A stretch of DNA of 64,000 nucleotides from Zasmidium citrigriseum (GCA_002786025.1 NHNW01000053.1:62001-126000), one strand, 5' to 3'. Shown: positions 32,828 through 45,300, numbered from the stretch's first letter. Numbers and translations: made by a program. Notes: generated by a model from the sequence alone, not told the origin.

Positions 32828-34216
32828 ATGACCTCCTCAACCTCCATAGAAAAAGCCTTCCAAGCACTCTCCCTAAACAACAACACCCCAGAAGCCATTA
32901 CGACCCTAGCTGAAGCCAGCAAACAAGACCCAACAATCCGGAGCCGCCTCGCCGATCCAGAAAATCTCAAAGTCCTCATCGAAACCATCGAGTCCAGCTT
33001 GAATGAAGATCTCTCAACCTCAAACCTCGCCCTCCGCTGTCTCGGCAACGCCTGTGCCGACAACAACAACGCACGGGACGCGGTCACAGCACTGGGCTTT
33101 GGATGGGCGATCCAGTGTTTACGAGCCGACGACGAGGAGACGAAACTACTCACGACGAAGGTGTTGTATAATATCTGTTCTGATCACGAGGGTGCTCAGC
33201 AAGGCTGCTACCGCGACGGGGTGCATTTCGAACTTGTGAGATTCCTAAACGGCGAAGTGGGAGATTATGAATGTGCAGTGGACGTATTATTCTGGATTAC
33301 AGGCCACAAAGCGACTCTAGAACCAACACTCAAGGACCCCTTGCCAGATTATCTGGTTCTGGAATTGTTGAGACTACCAAGAGTCTATGCCGATCAAGCA
33401 GACCTCGAAAACTTCGGCGAGATTGTCGAGTCAGTCCTTGCATTTCTGAGAGACACGACCGTGCAGCAGCAGATCGTGGAGTTGAGGGTCTTCATGGGAG
33501 TTTGGACGATTTTGGAACTCGTGGAGGAGCGTGGGTCTATGCTCGATCCTGAGTCAGAGGACGGTGTGGAAGATCTGAAGGTACTGGGACCGCTGTGTAC
33601 CAGTCTTATCTGGTGCATGTCGGATATTGCTGCACGGGCAGACTTTGCGCAGGTTTACTCTAGTGAGGTGTTGCCACCAAGCCAAGAAGATGGCGATCAT
33701 ACCCTGGAGCAGTCTGGACTTGTTGAGCGGTTGATTGAGCATATCAGAGATCATGCTGAGGACGAGTTTGACGGCAAGCGAGGGACAGACGGCTCGCTGT
33801 ACACGGCGTCGTGCGAGGTTCTTGGAAATCTGCTCTGGGGTAGTCCATCCGAGTACTCGCACTTGGTGCTGGAGGAAGAGCTCCACGCTCCTCTGTTCCG
33901 CCGGATAATCCAGACTGGAAGCGGAACATCGACCGCGCCAATCCTGCACTCGATATGTGGGCTGCTCATCCAGCTGTCTCGTCCTTCACAAAAAGCTCGA
34001 GAAGAGATGGGAAGCCACGAGGATGCATTGCGTGCCCTGAAAATCGTCTGTCGGCACGGCATGACTCAAATCAAACAAGACAGCGTCAAGCTTCTGAAGG
34101 CGCTAGGCAAAGACTGTCCTCAAAATCAAGAGCGCTTCACAGAATTGGCTCAAGAGGTCTTGCAAGCAATAAGGGTCAGCAATGATACGGCCATGGCAGG
34201 TGCTGAGCCAAGCTGA
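32828..34216 (+). CDS. Armadillo-repeat protein, SmgGDS/RAP1GDS1-like
   Basis: A single exon encodes 462 residues from ATG 32828. The whole protein is helical with ARM-type repeats, for example LALRCLGNACADNNNARDAV near residues 67-86, TKVLYNICSDHEGAQ near 108-122, and a late SVKLLKALGKDCPQNQ repeat. Repeat spacing and the NxxAR pattern fit the SmgGDS family, which binds prenylated small GTPases in the cytosol and assists nucleotide exchange or membrane delivery. The stop is only 9 nt from the stop of the convergent arp6 gene. Confidence 0.75.
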   Translation: MTSSTSIEKAFQALSLNNNTPEAITTLAEASKQDPTIRSRLADPENLKVLIETIESSLNEDLSTSNLALRCLGNACADNNNARDAVTALGFGWAIQCLRADDEETKLLTTKVLYNICSDHEGAQQGCYRDGVHFELVRFLNGEVGDYECAVDVLFWITGHKATLEPTLKDPLPDYLVLELLRLPRVYADQADLENFGEIVESVLAFLRDTTVQQQIVELRVFMGVWTILELVEERGSMLDPESEDGVEDLKVLGPLCTSLIWCMSDIAARADFAQVYSSEVLPPSQEDGDHTLEQSGLVERLIEHIRDHAEDEFDGKRGTDGSLYTASCEVLGNLLWGSPSEYSHLVLEEELHAPLFRRIIQTGSGTSTAPILHSICGLLIQLSRPSQKAREEMGSHEDALRALKIVCRHGMTQIKQDSVKLLKALGKDCPQNQERFTELAQEVLQAIRVSNDTAMAGAEPS

Positions 34217-34225
34217 ACAACTTCA

Positions 34226-35560
34226 TCATCTGCCGAGCTTGCCAGCAAACTTCCGTCTCGTCCAGGCATCGCCATTTTCTAGGTATTCTTGTCTGGTGAC
34301 GACAAGGGACTTCATGAGCTCCTCGTTTTGGGCCATGCGAGCACCACCCAACCAGGCATTCTTCAGAGGATCTTCAGGTCGTGCCACGCGGACAAGGTAG
34401 CTGTCGTCAATTTGGCTTCTGAGCTCGGCCTCAAGTCGCTCCAGAAAACCAGGCAGTTTGCTCGTTCCACCAACCACTTCGACGTTGGCAAGGAAGGGCT
34501 GCCAGAGCCCCTTCGGTAAAGCATTCAAGCTCTGCATGATCGTTCCAGTGATGCCTTCCTGTTGCATGCCAAGATCGCTCGGAGTGAAGACAATCTCAGG
34601 GACGGTAAATCGCTCATTCCCAACAGGCAAGACCATCTCACTCTGGCCACCAATCCCCAACCGCCTCATCTTCGCACTCTTGCTCGGATCATGCGGTCGC
34701 GCAAATCCCCGTTTAAGTTGTTCGTAGTCCGGTAGTACGTAGTCGACAACAATACTCGCATCAATCTCCCTCGGATCCCTCTGACCCCCCTTCCACACCT
34801 TCTCCAAATTCCTCCCAAAAGTCGTAGAGTCCTCCACCACATAACAAACATCCTCTTTAATCTCCTGGCAAATCCAGTCCTCGCGATGCATGTCCATAGT
34901 CCGGCTCAGCATGGCTTTGAGATGGTTCGTCAGAGTCTTGCCACCGATTTCCAGTCTCCGACAAGCCGAATGCAGCGGTCGGCCATGATACAAAGGCGTG
35001 ACAGTGGTATGCGAATGCCCCGCATCAATAACCAATACACACTCCATCGGCCCCGTCGCATCCCCTTTCCCCGCCCCCTCAAACGGCGCCGGGGCGTACG
35101 CATTCAAAACAGGCGAAATCCCCCTCCACAACCCCCCAAACTCAAACTCCTCAAACACCATCTCATCGGCATTCCTCTGCAACGCAATCGGCGCATTCGG
35201 CGCTTCCGTCAGAATCAAATTTGTCTCGTGTGGGTCGCATTTCAGGGGACTGCGATTGTCGAGAAAAGTCCTCTCCCAGACGGCTTTTTCGCCTTCCCAG
35301 TTGACGATGTAGCCTTTCTCGACCGGGCGCCGGATCTGTAGTTCGCCAAAGTCGCCGCAGGTGTCCAGATCGGCGCCGACGTAGGTTAGCTTGTCGCGTT
35401 GGGAGCGCGCGATGCAGTTTGCGATCAGGTGGCAGTCATCTAGTTTGGGTTCGGTTCCTGGGATGCTGAAGCCGGCTTTGATTGTGTGGGCGCCGTTGTC
35501 GAAGATGAGGGTTTTGGATGCTGGCTGGGCGGCTGTGTTTTGTTGTTTGCCTTTCGCCAT
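34226..35560 (-). CDS. Actin-related protein 6 (Arp6), SWR1 complex subunit
   Basis: A single exon encodes 444 residues from ATG 35560, close to the usual Arp6 length. The actin-fold phosphate loop is changed to FDNGAHTIKAGFS (20-32). The second phosphate motif reads VIDAGHSHTTVTP and the adenosine region includes VVGGTSKLPGF. The C-terminus, WLGGARMAQNEEL, matches Arp6. Arp6 works in the nucleus in the SWR1 complex, which places histone variant H2A.Z. A longer open frame reaching 36538 is only antisense to the neighbouring gene. The gene shares a 163-bp promoter with the GCIP-like gene. Confidence 0.92.
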   Translation of the reverse strand: MAKGKQQNTAAQPASKTLIFDNGAHTIKAGFSIPGTEPKLDDCHLIANCIARSQRDKLTYVGADLDTCGDFGELQIRRPVEKGYIVNWEGEKAVWERTFLDNRSPLKCDPHETNLILTEAPNAPIALQRNADEMVFEEFEFGGLWRGISPVLNAYAPAPFEGAGKGDATGPMECVLVIDAGHSHTTVTPLYHGRPLHSACRRLEIGGKTLTNHLKAMLSRTMDMHREDWICQEIKEDVCYVVEDSTTFGRNLEKVWKGGQRDPREIDASIVVDYVLPDYEQLKRGFARPHDPSKSAKMRRLGIGGQSEMVLPVGNERFTVPEIVFTPSDLGMQQEGITGTIMQSLNALPKGLWQPFLANVEVVGGTSKLPGFLERLEAELRSQIDDSYLVRVARPEDPLKNAWLGGARMAQNEELMKSLVVTRQEYLENGDAWTRRKFAGKLGR

Positions 35561-35723
35561 CGTAGGCGGGGAATGTCGTTGTTTTGATGGGGTGTTTGGG
35601 AGGTGAGGTTGGGTGGTGGTTGAAGCTTGCCGAGAAATTGCCCCCACTTCGTCATCTTTTTCATGTGATCCGGAGGGAAATTCTGTCTCCCGCAAACAAC
35701 ATACTGATCGGGTATTGGAGACG
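35561..35723. promoter_or_regulatory. Short bidirectional promoter, arp6 / GCIP-like
   Basis: Only 163 bp separate the two divergent ATGs. No specific factor site was identified; the spacing alone implies shared regulatory sequence. Confidence 0.5.
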
Positions 35724-36782
35724 ATGGCGCCACCCAGTGCCCAAGATGTAAAGGCGTTGAACGATCTGATCGCCTCAACGCTGGCACTGCTAAAGCAGTT
35801 CTCATCCTCCCTGAACGCGACCAGCACGACTACCACCGCGACTACATCAAACCCACCAAATCCTCTACACATCCTACGCGACTCGGCAACGCTGTTGAAA
35901 GCCCACACCACCAAGCTCTCCCTCCTGGCAATCAACAAACCCTTCACGCCCTCCGCAATCACCAAAGTCCTACGCGAACTCAGCGGAACATGTCTCCCCG
36001 CCATGATGAGCGCAGTCCAAGTCTGCGAGCAAGAGAAGAAGACATGGAGCGGCCTGATGACAAGAGAAGTCGGCGTGAGAGTAGCAAGAGCGTTCAGAGA
36101 AATGGAGAATCTGCTGTCTGAGCTCAAGTCGATTGCGGATGGGAATAGCGCGCCTGCGAGGAGGGATAGTCTTAGCTCTACTGGTGTCGTGTGGGAGGCT
36201 TGCGATGCGCTGATTGAGTTGGAGAAGCTTGGGATTGCTGGATTGGCAGTAAGGAAGGCGGAGCAGTATAGAGATTCGATCAAGGATGCGATTGAGGAGT
36301 TGCAGGAATGGAGAGAAGGCAGTGATCCGGATAATGAAGGGCTGGATGAGCTTCTTGATGGAGACGATGAAGGTGTCGACGGCGATGCAGACAGTCTGGA
36401 CGACATCTTCAATGCGGCGAACAGCATGCCGAAGGATCGACCTGAGCTCAGGCAGTTGGTGGAGGATGCAGAAGGGAAGCTGAAGAAGGTCGTCATACTG
36501 TACACAGCGTTGGGCAAGAGGCGGCTCAAGACGTTCAAGGCGACAAGCGAATCAAATACTGAGGCTATGGACAGCGTGCTCGAGCACTTGAAGACAATCC
36601 AATCTGGAGTGGACGATCTCGCGGGAAACTTCTATGACCTGGAACATTACAGCGCCGAGGAACAACTCCAAAAGTGCGTCAACGAAGCGAAAGCCGCATG
36701 CGAGGCCGTAAGGATAAGTTGGGAGGGCAAGGAAGACGAATTCACCACATGGAGCAAGAAATGGGAAGAAGCCATTGGATGA
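35724..36782 (+). CDS. GCIP / cyclin-D1-binding-protein-1-like protein
   Basis: A single exon encodes 352 residues from ATG 35724. It is all helical, with an N-terminal four-helix part, a central acidic insert (DELLDGDDEGVDGDADSLDD near 211-230) and a C-terminal helical bundle. Fungal members of the Grap2/cyclin-D-interacting (GCIP) family share the pattern of an N-terminal helix with FSSSLN, a CxPAMMSAVQVCE segment and a VWEACDAL helix. Their molecular role in fungi is not established. Assignment is by overall pattern recalled from the family. Confidence 0.65.
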   Translation: MAPPSAQDVKALNDLIASTLALLKQFSSSLNATSTTTTATTSNPPNPLHILRDSATLLKAHTTKLSLLAINKPFTPSAITKVLRELSGTCLPAMMSAVQVCEQEKKTWSGLMTREVGVRVARAFREMENLLSELKSIADGNSAPARRDSLSSTGVVWEACDALIELEKLGIAGLAVRKAEQYRDSIKDAIEELQEWREGSDPDNEGLDELLDGDDEGVDGDADSLDDIFNAANSMPKDRPELRQLVEDAEGKLKKVVILYTALGKRRLKTFKATSESNTEAMDSVLEHLKTIQSGVDDLAGNFYDLEHYSAEEQLQKCVNEAKAACEAVRISWEGKEDEFTTWSKKWEEAIG

Positions 36783-36938
36783 ACAGACATTACTGCATCT
36801 CCATTCCCGCTAAACTACGAACAACACGCAAGAATGTCTCAAATCCACAGTCGGATACATCCACCACCGAGATCTTTTCCCGCCCACTTCCTCCTACTCC
36901 TCCGTTCGCTTCCAGTCTCCTCGACATGGTCGGATCAT

Positions 36939-37684
36939 CTAGAGAGCCAAGACAGCCAGACCAGCGAGACCGAAGAGAGCACCCTCCATGCCCATTCTGG
37001 AGGCAGCACCAGTGGACGATGCGAGGGATGCAGATGCGGTGCCAGTCTCGGAGGTGCCGGTCTCGGTGCCAGTGGCAGAGACCTCGTTGTTCTGGGCTCC
37101 AGTACCCTCGGCGGTGCCAGAGGCCTCAGATGCGGTGCCGCTGGCAGTACCAGATGCGCGAGCGGTTCCAGTCGCGGTGGCAGTACCAGTCATTGGCATG
37201 CTCATGGTGCCAGTCATTGAGCCAGTCATCGTTCCAGTCATTGACGCTGAGCCCAAAGCCGCGCAGACGTCGGAGGGCATGGAAGTTGGGGCGGCGTAGG
37301 ACTGGCTGGCGGAGGCCAGGGCTCCGGCGCAGATCTTTTCGCCGGCAGCGAGGGCAGCTAGGTGCTGTTAGTTTCTGGAAGTGTTCGACGAGATGTGGGA
37401 TTACTTACTCGTAACCTCCTCAGAGCTGCAGTCAGACTGGCACAGGCAAGGAATGAGGGCCTGCTGGACAGCTTGACGGCCAGTCGTGCATTGGCAGACG
37501 AAGTTCGTGGCCTCACAGCTGGAAGCGCCAACTGCCTGAGTGAAGCAGGACATCTGGATCGCATGTCAGTCAAGCGCCCTGTCCAAGTAAGTCCGATCAT
37601 ACTAACAGCGCATCGCGGCAGCTGGTTCAGCTGAGCAAAAGCCACGCCCGAGGCAGCCAACAAAATCGCAATCGAGGACTTCAT
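36939..37684 (-). CDS. CFEM-domain GPI-anchored cell-surface protein
   Basis: Three exons (37684-37607, 37553-37409, 37357-36939) give 213 residues; introns are 53 and 51 nt. The signal peptide is residues 1-17. The CFEM domain spans about 22-88 with Cys at 25, 29, 39, 46, 48, 62, 64, 68 and 84. A Thr/Ser/Gly-rich stalk (about 95-195) with tandem TGTMTGSMTG-like and TGTATATG-like units follows. A hydrophobic C-terminus (ALFGLAGLAVLAL) fits GPI anchoring. CFEM proteins bind heme at the cell surface or act in host contact. Here the usual axial Asp before CxC appears as Asn43, so heme binding is doubtful. Confidence 0.88.
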
Positions 37685-39379
37685 GATGATGAGTATACAA
37701 ATTCAAGCGAGCGGAAAGAATCAAATCGATCAGGAAGTTGGATCTCTAGAAAGACGGCGAAAGGAGGACTTGTGACAAGCAGCGGCGAACGAAAAAGGGA
37801 GACTTGCAAGTCTTAAGGTCACCCCACGAAGAAGCCTCTCGCACAGTCCAATCCAACGAAATGGAACTTGCTCGATGGGCACGAGGGTTGTGTGCATGGG
37901 AGACCTCCTTGGACTGGCCTATCAGGGCTTGTTAGGAGGCACCCGGCAAATGAGGTCTCAAATCGAGACATTTGACTCTAAGTCTGTGTCTCGGGGCCTG
38001 AGTCCAACAGCGCGGCCAGAGAATTCCGAGATGTTGGTCGCAGCCTAGCGCTGCCGGTAATGCTATGATCTGGACGCTATGAAAGATGCCGAAGGCTTAG
38101 AGGTTTGATTGCCGCCAGTATCCGTATACTACACCCACCAACATCACCAAAATCTGGCCGACGGCGAGTGAGCAGCGATAAGCATTTACAGAGAAACGTG
38201 CTCAGGCACGACGACAGCTACCATATCCCTGAGCTGTCACGCCTGTCAAGCTCGCGGAAACGAATGAGAACGACTCAATGCCTTTCCAGGGCCCCGGACT
38301 GTCCTCCGCGCCAAACTGGTGATCCCGGCGCCATCAAGCCAACGCATGTGATGAACCTGGTCGAGAAAATCAGGGGAAATGTTTGGGCGAAGATGAGCCG
38401 GCAGGAAAGATCGAAGGTATGAATCGCCACCAGACCTTTCAAAGAACCCGCAGCTTCAGCATTCTATGATCACCAGAATGGATGCCTTTCTCTGTCTCTC
38501 GTCGCTCGTCCAAGGTATGATGTGCACGAGCGAAAGCTCAAAAGGAAAGCTCTTGTATGAGAAAGCGCAGACCTTCCAACCCAATCTATCCCTAGTCTCA
38601 CTTCCCCGAAATTTGTCTGCTCACACGGTTGCCAGCCTAAAAAGTCAGGCCGGTCTACCTCTCTCCCAAATCAATCCATCAAGTAAACGAATGTGCGATG
38701 TGCGAGACCATCACTCACCCTCCGCCGAAAGCCCAAACACCATCGCACTTCAAAGGGACGAACGCCTTTCAAACCCCTATGAAAGTCTTCGAAACGTGAC
38801 ATCTCCCCCCTTCAAGGTCCCTCCCCGTCCCCATGCCCGCCCAAACGAACAAGTTCTCGAATCTCCCCACGTCTTGCCTTCCATTAGACAAGCCATCCTT
38901 GCCTTGCGAGCAACACCTGTCACGTCCAAACGAGAAAAGCTTCCACGGCGTCCGCCGAGCAGACACAGGCACCGTTTTACAAAAAGCACGTGTACTGCTC
39001 GTCGTATCTTCGCGTTCGCATGACGAGCAACGTAGTTGTTCGAATAGTGAAACGGAGCCTCATTCGAGCATCGCAGGTCACCTAAGCGCCGTACGAATAT
39101 GAGACCGGCTCTTCTGCGTGAAGAACGTAGAACGGGAAGGCAGTGCGGTCATTCTTCTTGCAAGTTCTTGATGATCGATTCTAAACTACATTCTATCTCT
39201 TTTTCTCTTCTTGTCCAGTTGCCCAGACATCAGGTCATAACACCCTGTACCCATCCGAAAATTATGATCTACAAGTGCGTGCTTCATCGCAAAACGCCAT
39301 CAACCACTCAAAAGTCATCCGGAAACGCCATGCTACGCATCAACAAAAAATCCACAGCCCTCAGCCAACCGCCACGCTT
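37685..39379. other. 1.7-kb region without a supported gene
   Basis: The stretch contains the CFEM promoter (next to 37684) and the 3' flank of fas1. Plus-strand frames at 38105-38422 and 38466-39023 lack splice support, recognisable domains and protein-like composition. No RNA gene was recognised. Confidence 0.5.
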
Positions 39380-42300
39380 CTAAGACGACGGAACAGCCAT
39401 GCTGCCCGCACGGGGCCTCTGGATATTCGGCTCGTCACTCTCATACTTGTCCCAGTTGTCGAGAATGTTCCCAATTCGAGGCGACTTGGTGAGGCGGTAG
39501 ACGTCCTCGAAGTACTCCTTGGTGAGCTCGAACGGCTTGGCCGTGACGTTGGGAATGTACTTGCCAACCAGCTTGCTGGGATCGATGCTGGTCTTGTGGA
39601 TCTTCTTGAGGAGGAATGACCGGAAGGGCTTGACGCCGGAGCGCAGGAAAGTGCTGTGGAAGGGCACGTCGATGCCCTTGAGGGGAATGGTGGCGAAACC
39701 GCGCTCGAGTTCGATGGGCTTGGGCTTGCCCTCGGTTTGTTTGGCGCACTCCTTGATGATCTGGACGAGATGCGACTTGACGTCCTCGAGGCTCATGGTT
39801 TGCATGAGCTGCTGGATGTCAATCTTCTGCGTCTTGAGGTAGTTGCAGACGTTGGTGAGGGTGTCGAGCGCTCTCAGGTCACCAGCACAGACGTATTGCT
39901 GGTTGTGGACGTTCAAGTTGACAATCTCGAGCAGCCAGTCGGTGGTCTCGGCAATGTTCTCCACAACATACTGCAGAGCCTGCTCGTTGAAAGTCTTGCT
40001 GATACGCGATGGATTGACAGCGCACATAGAGTAGTTGGAGCGTCCTGCCTCGTCACGCTCGACAGCGACCTGCATAGTCAAGCCACGGTAGAACACGACA
40101 GACACCAAGCTCTCAATCGGCATGACTTCTGCAAGGGCGGCGAGTGCACTATATTCACCAAGAGAGTGACCAGCAAAGCTGCTGTCTCGCTGAACAAGAC
40201 CCTTGGCGCGCATGTCCTCGAAAGAAGCCTTCTCCATGAGCGTCAAAGCAGGCTGCGTGAATTGGGTGGCGGACAAGAGACCAGTAGGCGATCGGTAGGT
40301 GTATGAAGTCGTGTCCTCGGTGATCTCCTTGAAGATCTTCTCCGACTTGATGCTGCCGTCAGCGGTGACAGTCTCGAAGGTCATGTCCATGTAGTTCTTG
40401 CGAATGGCCTTCCCGCGGGCTCCACCGAAGTGCACGGTGAACTCCTTGGGGTTGTTCTTGACGATATGGGTGATCGCGAAGCCTGCGATGAAGTCAGTAA
40501 ACGCGTCACGAGAGAATCCATGTCGAGTTTCTTACCATAGTTGTCCATGAAGTGCTTGTCGGCGCGATCCCATACTTCCTTGGCAACTTCGCTGGAGTTG
40601 TAAAGATCCATTCCCATACCCTGTTCCTGCGAACCCTGACCAGTGAAGACGTACGAAGAGACGGGCTGCTCAACCTCAGCTTCAGCAAGCAGGACTTTCT
40701 CTTCAGTCTCCGCCTTCTGAGCCTCGATCTTGATGATCTTGCGACCAGCAACCATACCAACATGTTGCAGCTTGACTTCGATGGTATCATCAGGCAAGAC
40801 CATGCCAACAAGCGAAGCATGGAAGCTGCGGACACGACCAACGTTGTTCTCAGCTGCCCAGGTTTCGACCAGACTGCGCACGGCGGCGCTGGAGTACATG
40901 CCATGAGTGATGGTTCCAGGAAGGCCAGCATATTGCGAGAACACCCGGGAAACGTGAATGGGATTGTAGTCACCAGACACACGAGCGTAGGTCTCGTTGG
41001 ACGATGGTGCCTTGAGGACGAGAGGAGTCTTTCCGCTGAGTGGAATCGGGTTCTCGAAGTTGACGGGCTGGTCAAGTGCAGAACCGTTGCGAGTCAGGTA
41101 GTCCAAGACTGGGTTGCCGTAGGATGCACCGGCCTCGTACTCAATGGCCGCAATCTTGATGATCTCCTTCGTGGGCAGCTCGAGTTCGACGTTACCAACC
41201 GTCTGGACAGAGGAGAAGACAGTCTTGTTCTTGTACCGGACAAGGCTCTGCAGCTTAAACACAAGCGTTTGGCCGAGAAGGTCGACGTCGGTGTTCTCAA
41301 GCTTGAACCACTCCTTTGACTGCAAGACAGCTACGTCCTTGGTCGAGCCAAGGTGCACCTGCATGGGAGTCTCCACCTTACGCTGGAAGGTGTTCTCGAA
41401 ATCGGTGTATGCGCCGCGGTAGAGGAACTGGCTGGTGACCTCCATGACTGGCTCGCCGTCCCGGGTGATGGTGCCGCATACCTCGACCATCTTTCCAGAG
41501 TCTTGATTGATGACTGCGTTGACCTCAGCAGTGGTGTCCAAGACATCGCCCTTCTTAAGTGGAGCGGCGCCTGGAATCATGCGGAAACCGTTAGACAGGT
41601 GGACAAGCTTGAGCAGATCACCATCGATCTTGCGAGGGAAGATAGGCTTAGTGATAGCCTTCCAGCCCACAACAATGGCGAAGTCCATAGGAGCGAAGAC
41701 CTCCTTGCCTGGACGGTCAACGAAAGCCTCGCCAGTGTTGCCAACAGCGTGGACGAAATCGTTGATGGCCTCGCTGGTCACAGTTGCTCGGCCTCCGTCA
41801 AAGCGAGAGGTGACTGGAGTGTCAAATGGCACGGCCTCATCGCCAAACCAGATTCTGTAGTAGAACTCCTTGATCGTGTCGTTACGTGCATCCATGACTT
41901 CACGAATGGGGGCATAGCCAGTCTCAGGATGGTAGGTGAAACGCAATGGCAGCGCCACTGGCCGACCACTTGCAGTGCGGTCCTCGATCATTTTCACGAC
42001 GATCTCGTTCTTGGCTGGGGTGCTGACTTCAACAGTCTGCACATACTGGTTGCCTTGCGACGGCTCCTTAATCGTGATGACAGTGCGCTTGGGGTCGTTG
42101 GGATGAATGATCTCTACAACCATGCCAGGCGTGGGAGCGAAGATGCGGCGCATTGGGTTGGTTTGGTATCGCTGGCCTTGCACAAAGACATCCGCGGTGA
42201 AGAACGCATGTCGCCAGTTGTGGGCTTTGCCAGCCAGAAGCTGCATCCAGTTGTCGACTGGTGGAAGCGCAGTGCTGGAGCCGGCGGACAACCGGTAAAG

Positions 42301-45300
42301 GATCTTGTGCTCGGTCTCGTTGACTGTAAGGCCCTCAAGGTTGGGGTCATCGCTGGCCTCGATGAGCTGGCCGCCGAAGTACTCCACTCGAGGGATCCTG
42401 TTCTCATTGCCACCGTAGAGGTCCTGGGTTAAGCTCTTGATGTGGCCTTGGTGCACGCTGTCCAGGATGTCCTTAATTGGCTCATCGACGACCTTCGAGT
42501 ACTTGACAGCCATGGGACCCTGGAGGATAGCAACACGGCCAACATCCTGATCAACAACGGCGTCTAAGTCCTCTGACTGCCACAGAGAATCCTTCTTGAA
42601 GAAGAACTCGAAGGTGTCGTCGAGGCAAGGCACGAAAGGCACGGGCTTCTGGCCACGACGCTGGCAGAGCAGCAAGAAATGCTGGCAATCTTGGGCGTTG
42701 ATGAGCTGGATGTCGCACTCTGGATAAGCTTCCAACACCTTCTTGACAGTGTTAAAGGGATCGTCGAGCTCGCTGTAGTTCTGGATGATAGAACCAGTGC
42801 CATCCGCTGGTGCAAATCGCTCCTCGATGCGACGAATGAAGTCGCCGGTCAAGCGAGCCAAAGACTTGTCAATCCATCTGTTCTGGTGCTTGACGTACAT
42901 CAGCTCGACCATGCGGCGGAGAACCTCGCCGTAGGTCATGTCCTCGAGGTCGACACTCTGGCCAGCCTTGTTGCGACCAAACCACGGCTTCTGGAAGTCG
43001 TCGTTCAACTTCTTGATGATGTACTCGCGCATCTTCTTGAGCTCTGGGATGCGCTTGGCCTTGTCCAAGCTGAAGATCTTCTGGTCCATCTCAGCCCAGA
43101 ACATTACACCACGAGTGGCAAGCTTGTGGATGGGCTCGCCCATCTCAGAGCGGACAGTGATGACACCGCCGGCAGGGCCCTTGTATGTGCGCTCCCACTC
43201 GTGATCTTCAAGACCAGGTGCATCAACAATGGCTTGCTTGGCCATCTTGGAAGTATAAGCCTCCTTAGCAACCATGACACGGCTACCAAAGAGGACACCA
43301 TCGAATGGCATTGGAGGGTATCCGAACTTCTTCGCCCACTGGCCGTTCAGGTATGGGTAGGTGTCCTCGGCGCCACCAAATCCTGATCCGGCCAACAGTA
43401 CAATGTTCTCGCATCGTCGAATACGGCCATACATGGAGAGGATAGGCTGGTGGAAGTCCTCGAAAGAGTGATGACCGCCGCCACGTCCACCAGTCCACTG
43501 CAGCAACACTGGGAAAGTTGGATTGGCCTTGGCAATGTTGATGACGGCCTGGATAGCTTCCATTGATCCGGGCTTGAAGCCAATGTGCTTGATCCCGAGC
43601 GTCTCGATGTACTCGTTGGCCACTTCGATCGATGGGACACCAGCACCGATGGTAAGACCCTCGATTGGCACTCCCTCAGCACGAAGTCGGCCAATCATCG
43701 GGATCTGCCATGCCATTGCTCGTGGGTTGACGTAGATCAAGTTGATAGTGATACCACGACCAGCTGGGATGGCTTTTTCGATCTTGGAAATGGCCTCCGT
43801 CATGCTCTTGTCGTTGTAATAACCTCCACCAGCAAGCTCGATCTCGTAGCCAGCGTTCATGGTCGATGCGACGAAATCCCATGGCACCGTGCAAGGCGTC
43901 ATGCCAGCAACCATGACTGGTGGGAGGCCGAGCGTCCTGCTCATCTTCGTGTCCACGAAAGTCTGTCCAACCGAGTCCCTTGCAAGCTTTGGTCCGTACT
44001 CTTTCAGCCAGTCTACGGCGTACTTGACCGCATGGTCAGCGTCGCGGTCGAAGATTTCTGGCTTGTATCCAACTTCAGTGTTGGTACCATCCATCGTACC
44101 CGCAAGGATCACTCGCACACCAGTTCCATCTTTGTTGCGGTTGGTGAGAACACCGAGGCCAGAAATGCCACCTGGACCAAAGTCAAGAATGTGCGTGGCG
44201 TTTGGCATAACCGTCGCCTTCTCCCAGAGAACTTGCTCTTGACAGATCATCTTCACCAAAGCGGCAGTGATGTTAGCACCCTTCTTCTCGCGAAGATCCT
44301 CTCCAGTGAACGTGTCGAAGACTGGAATGCCGAGATCACTGGAAGTAAAGTCAATCTCTGAGAGATCAGATTGGAGGTGCTTGATCGCCTCTGTAAGGTA
44401 GGTGCTGTGGAATGGCGCGGTGATTGGAAGGAAGCGGTTCGTGAATCGGACCTTTCGCTCGGTGTATGGGATGCGAGTCTGGTCAAGTCCTGTGGGAGCC
44501 TTAATCTTTCGCAGCTGCAGGTTGAGACCATAGAGCGACATTGGCGGACCAGTGACAACGAAGTTCCTCGCGCTGTTCACCAGTGAAATGCCAATGTGGC
44601 GATCTTCGGGCAGATGCTGGTTGGTAGTTGCGATGAGCTTGTCGACGGTCTCTCGTGGCAAATCTCGGACTGTGAGCATGGGTGTAGGCGCACCCTCTCC
44701 TGCGTCAATCGAGTCTTGCAAGACATTGGGGGCGAGAGAAGTCCGCGGGTAGGCCTGCTGGCTGCGAGCACCGATCCAGAAGAGGATGGTGAGGGCATTC
44801 CTAGCCTGCTTGTCGAAGCTCTCCCAATTTGATGAAGCAGCGATCGCGGCAGCAGTGACAACACCTTGCGAGTGTCCCGTAGTTCCTGAAAGGCGGTCTC
44901 GCACGTGTCCTGGGTGTGTGCCGAGTACTCTGCATGTGACAACGTAGTGTGCAAGCTGAGTGAGACCAATCAGTGGGAAACTGACGGGTGCAGAGACGAG
45001 ATAGTCGGTGTCTGGCTGAGTGTCCTTGTTGTCCAACCACCGCAAGATATCAAGACCTTTGGCGTAGCTCTTGAATGCGCGTGGGTCGCGAGAGAGGAAC
45101 TGAAGATGTTGCGCCGCCACGTTCAAGAAATCCCGTACCAGAGATGGGTAGGTGTTGTAGATTTCCCGCAGCTCGTCGAAATACTCCTCAATGTTGCCCT
45201 GGCCACCGAAGACTGCGTAGATGTAGGCATTCTCGTCAGCAGCTTCTCGTAGAAGGGCAGACTCGTGGGCTCTGATGGGTCGCTTGACAGCTGCGCGGGC

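Noticed and set aside
34226..36538. A 770-codon minus-strand open frame extending above arp6
   Set aside because: The upper 326 codons are antisense to the GCIP-like gene and low in complexity (Ser-rich). Arp6 begins at the ATG at 35560 with a normal N-terminus.
38466..39023. A 185-codon plus-strand frame between the CFEM gene and fas1
   Set aside because: Random-like composition, no domain and no clear promoter or splice context.
41353..42432. Long plus-strand frames inside fas1 (up to 359 codons), and similar minus-strand frames inside fas2
   Set aside because: These are antisense shadows of two clearly identified genes, caused by codon bias.
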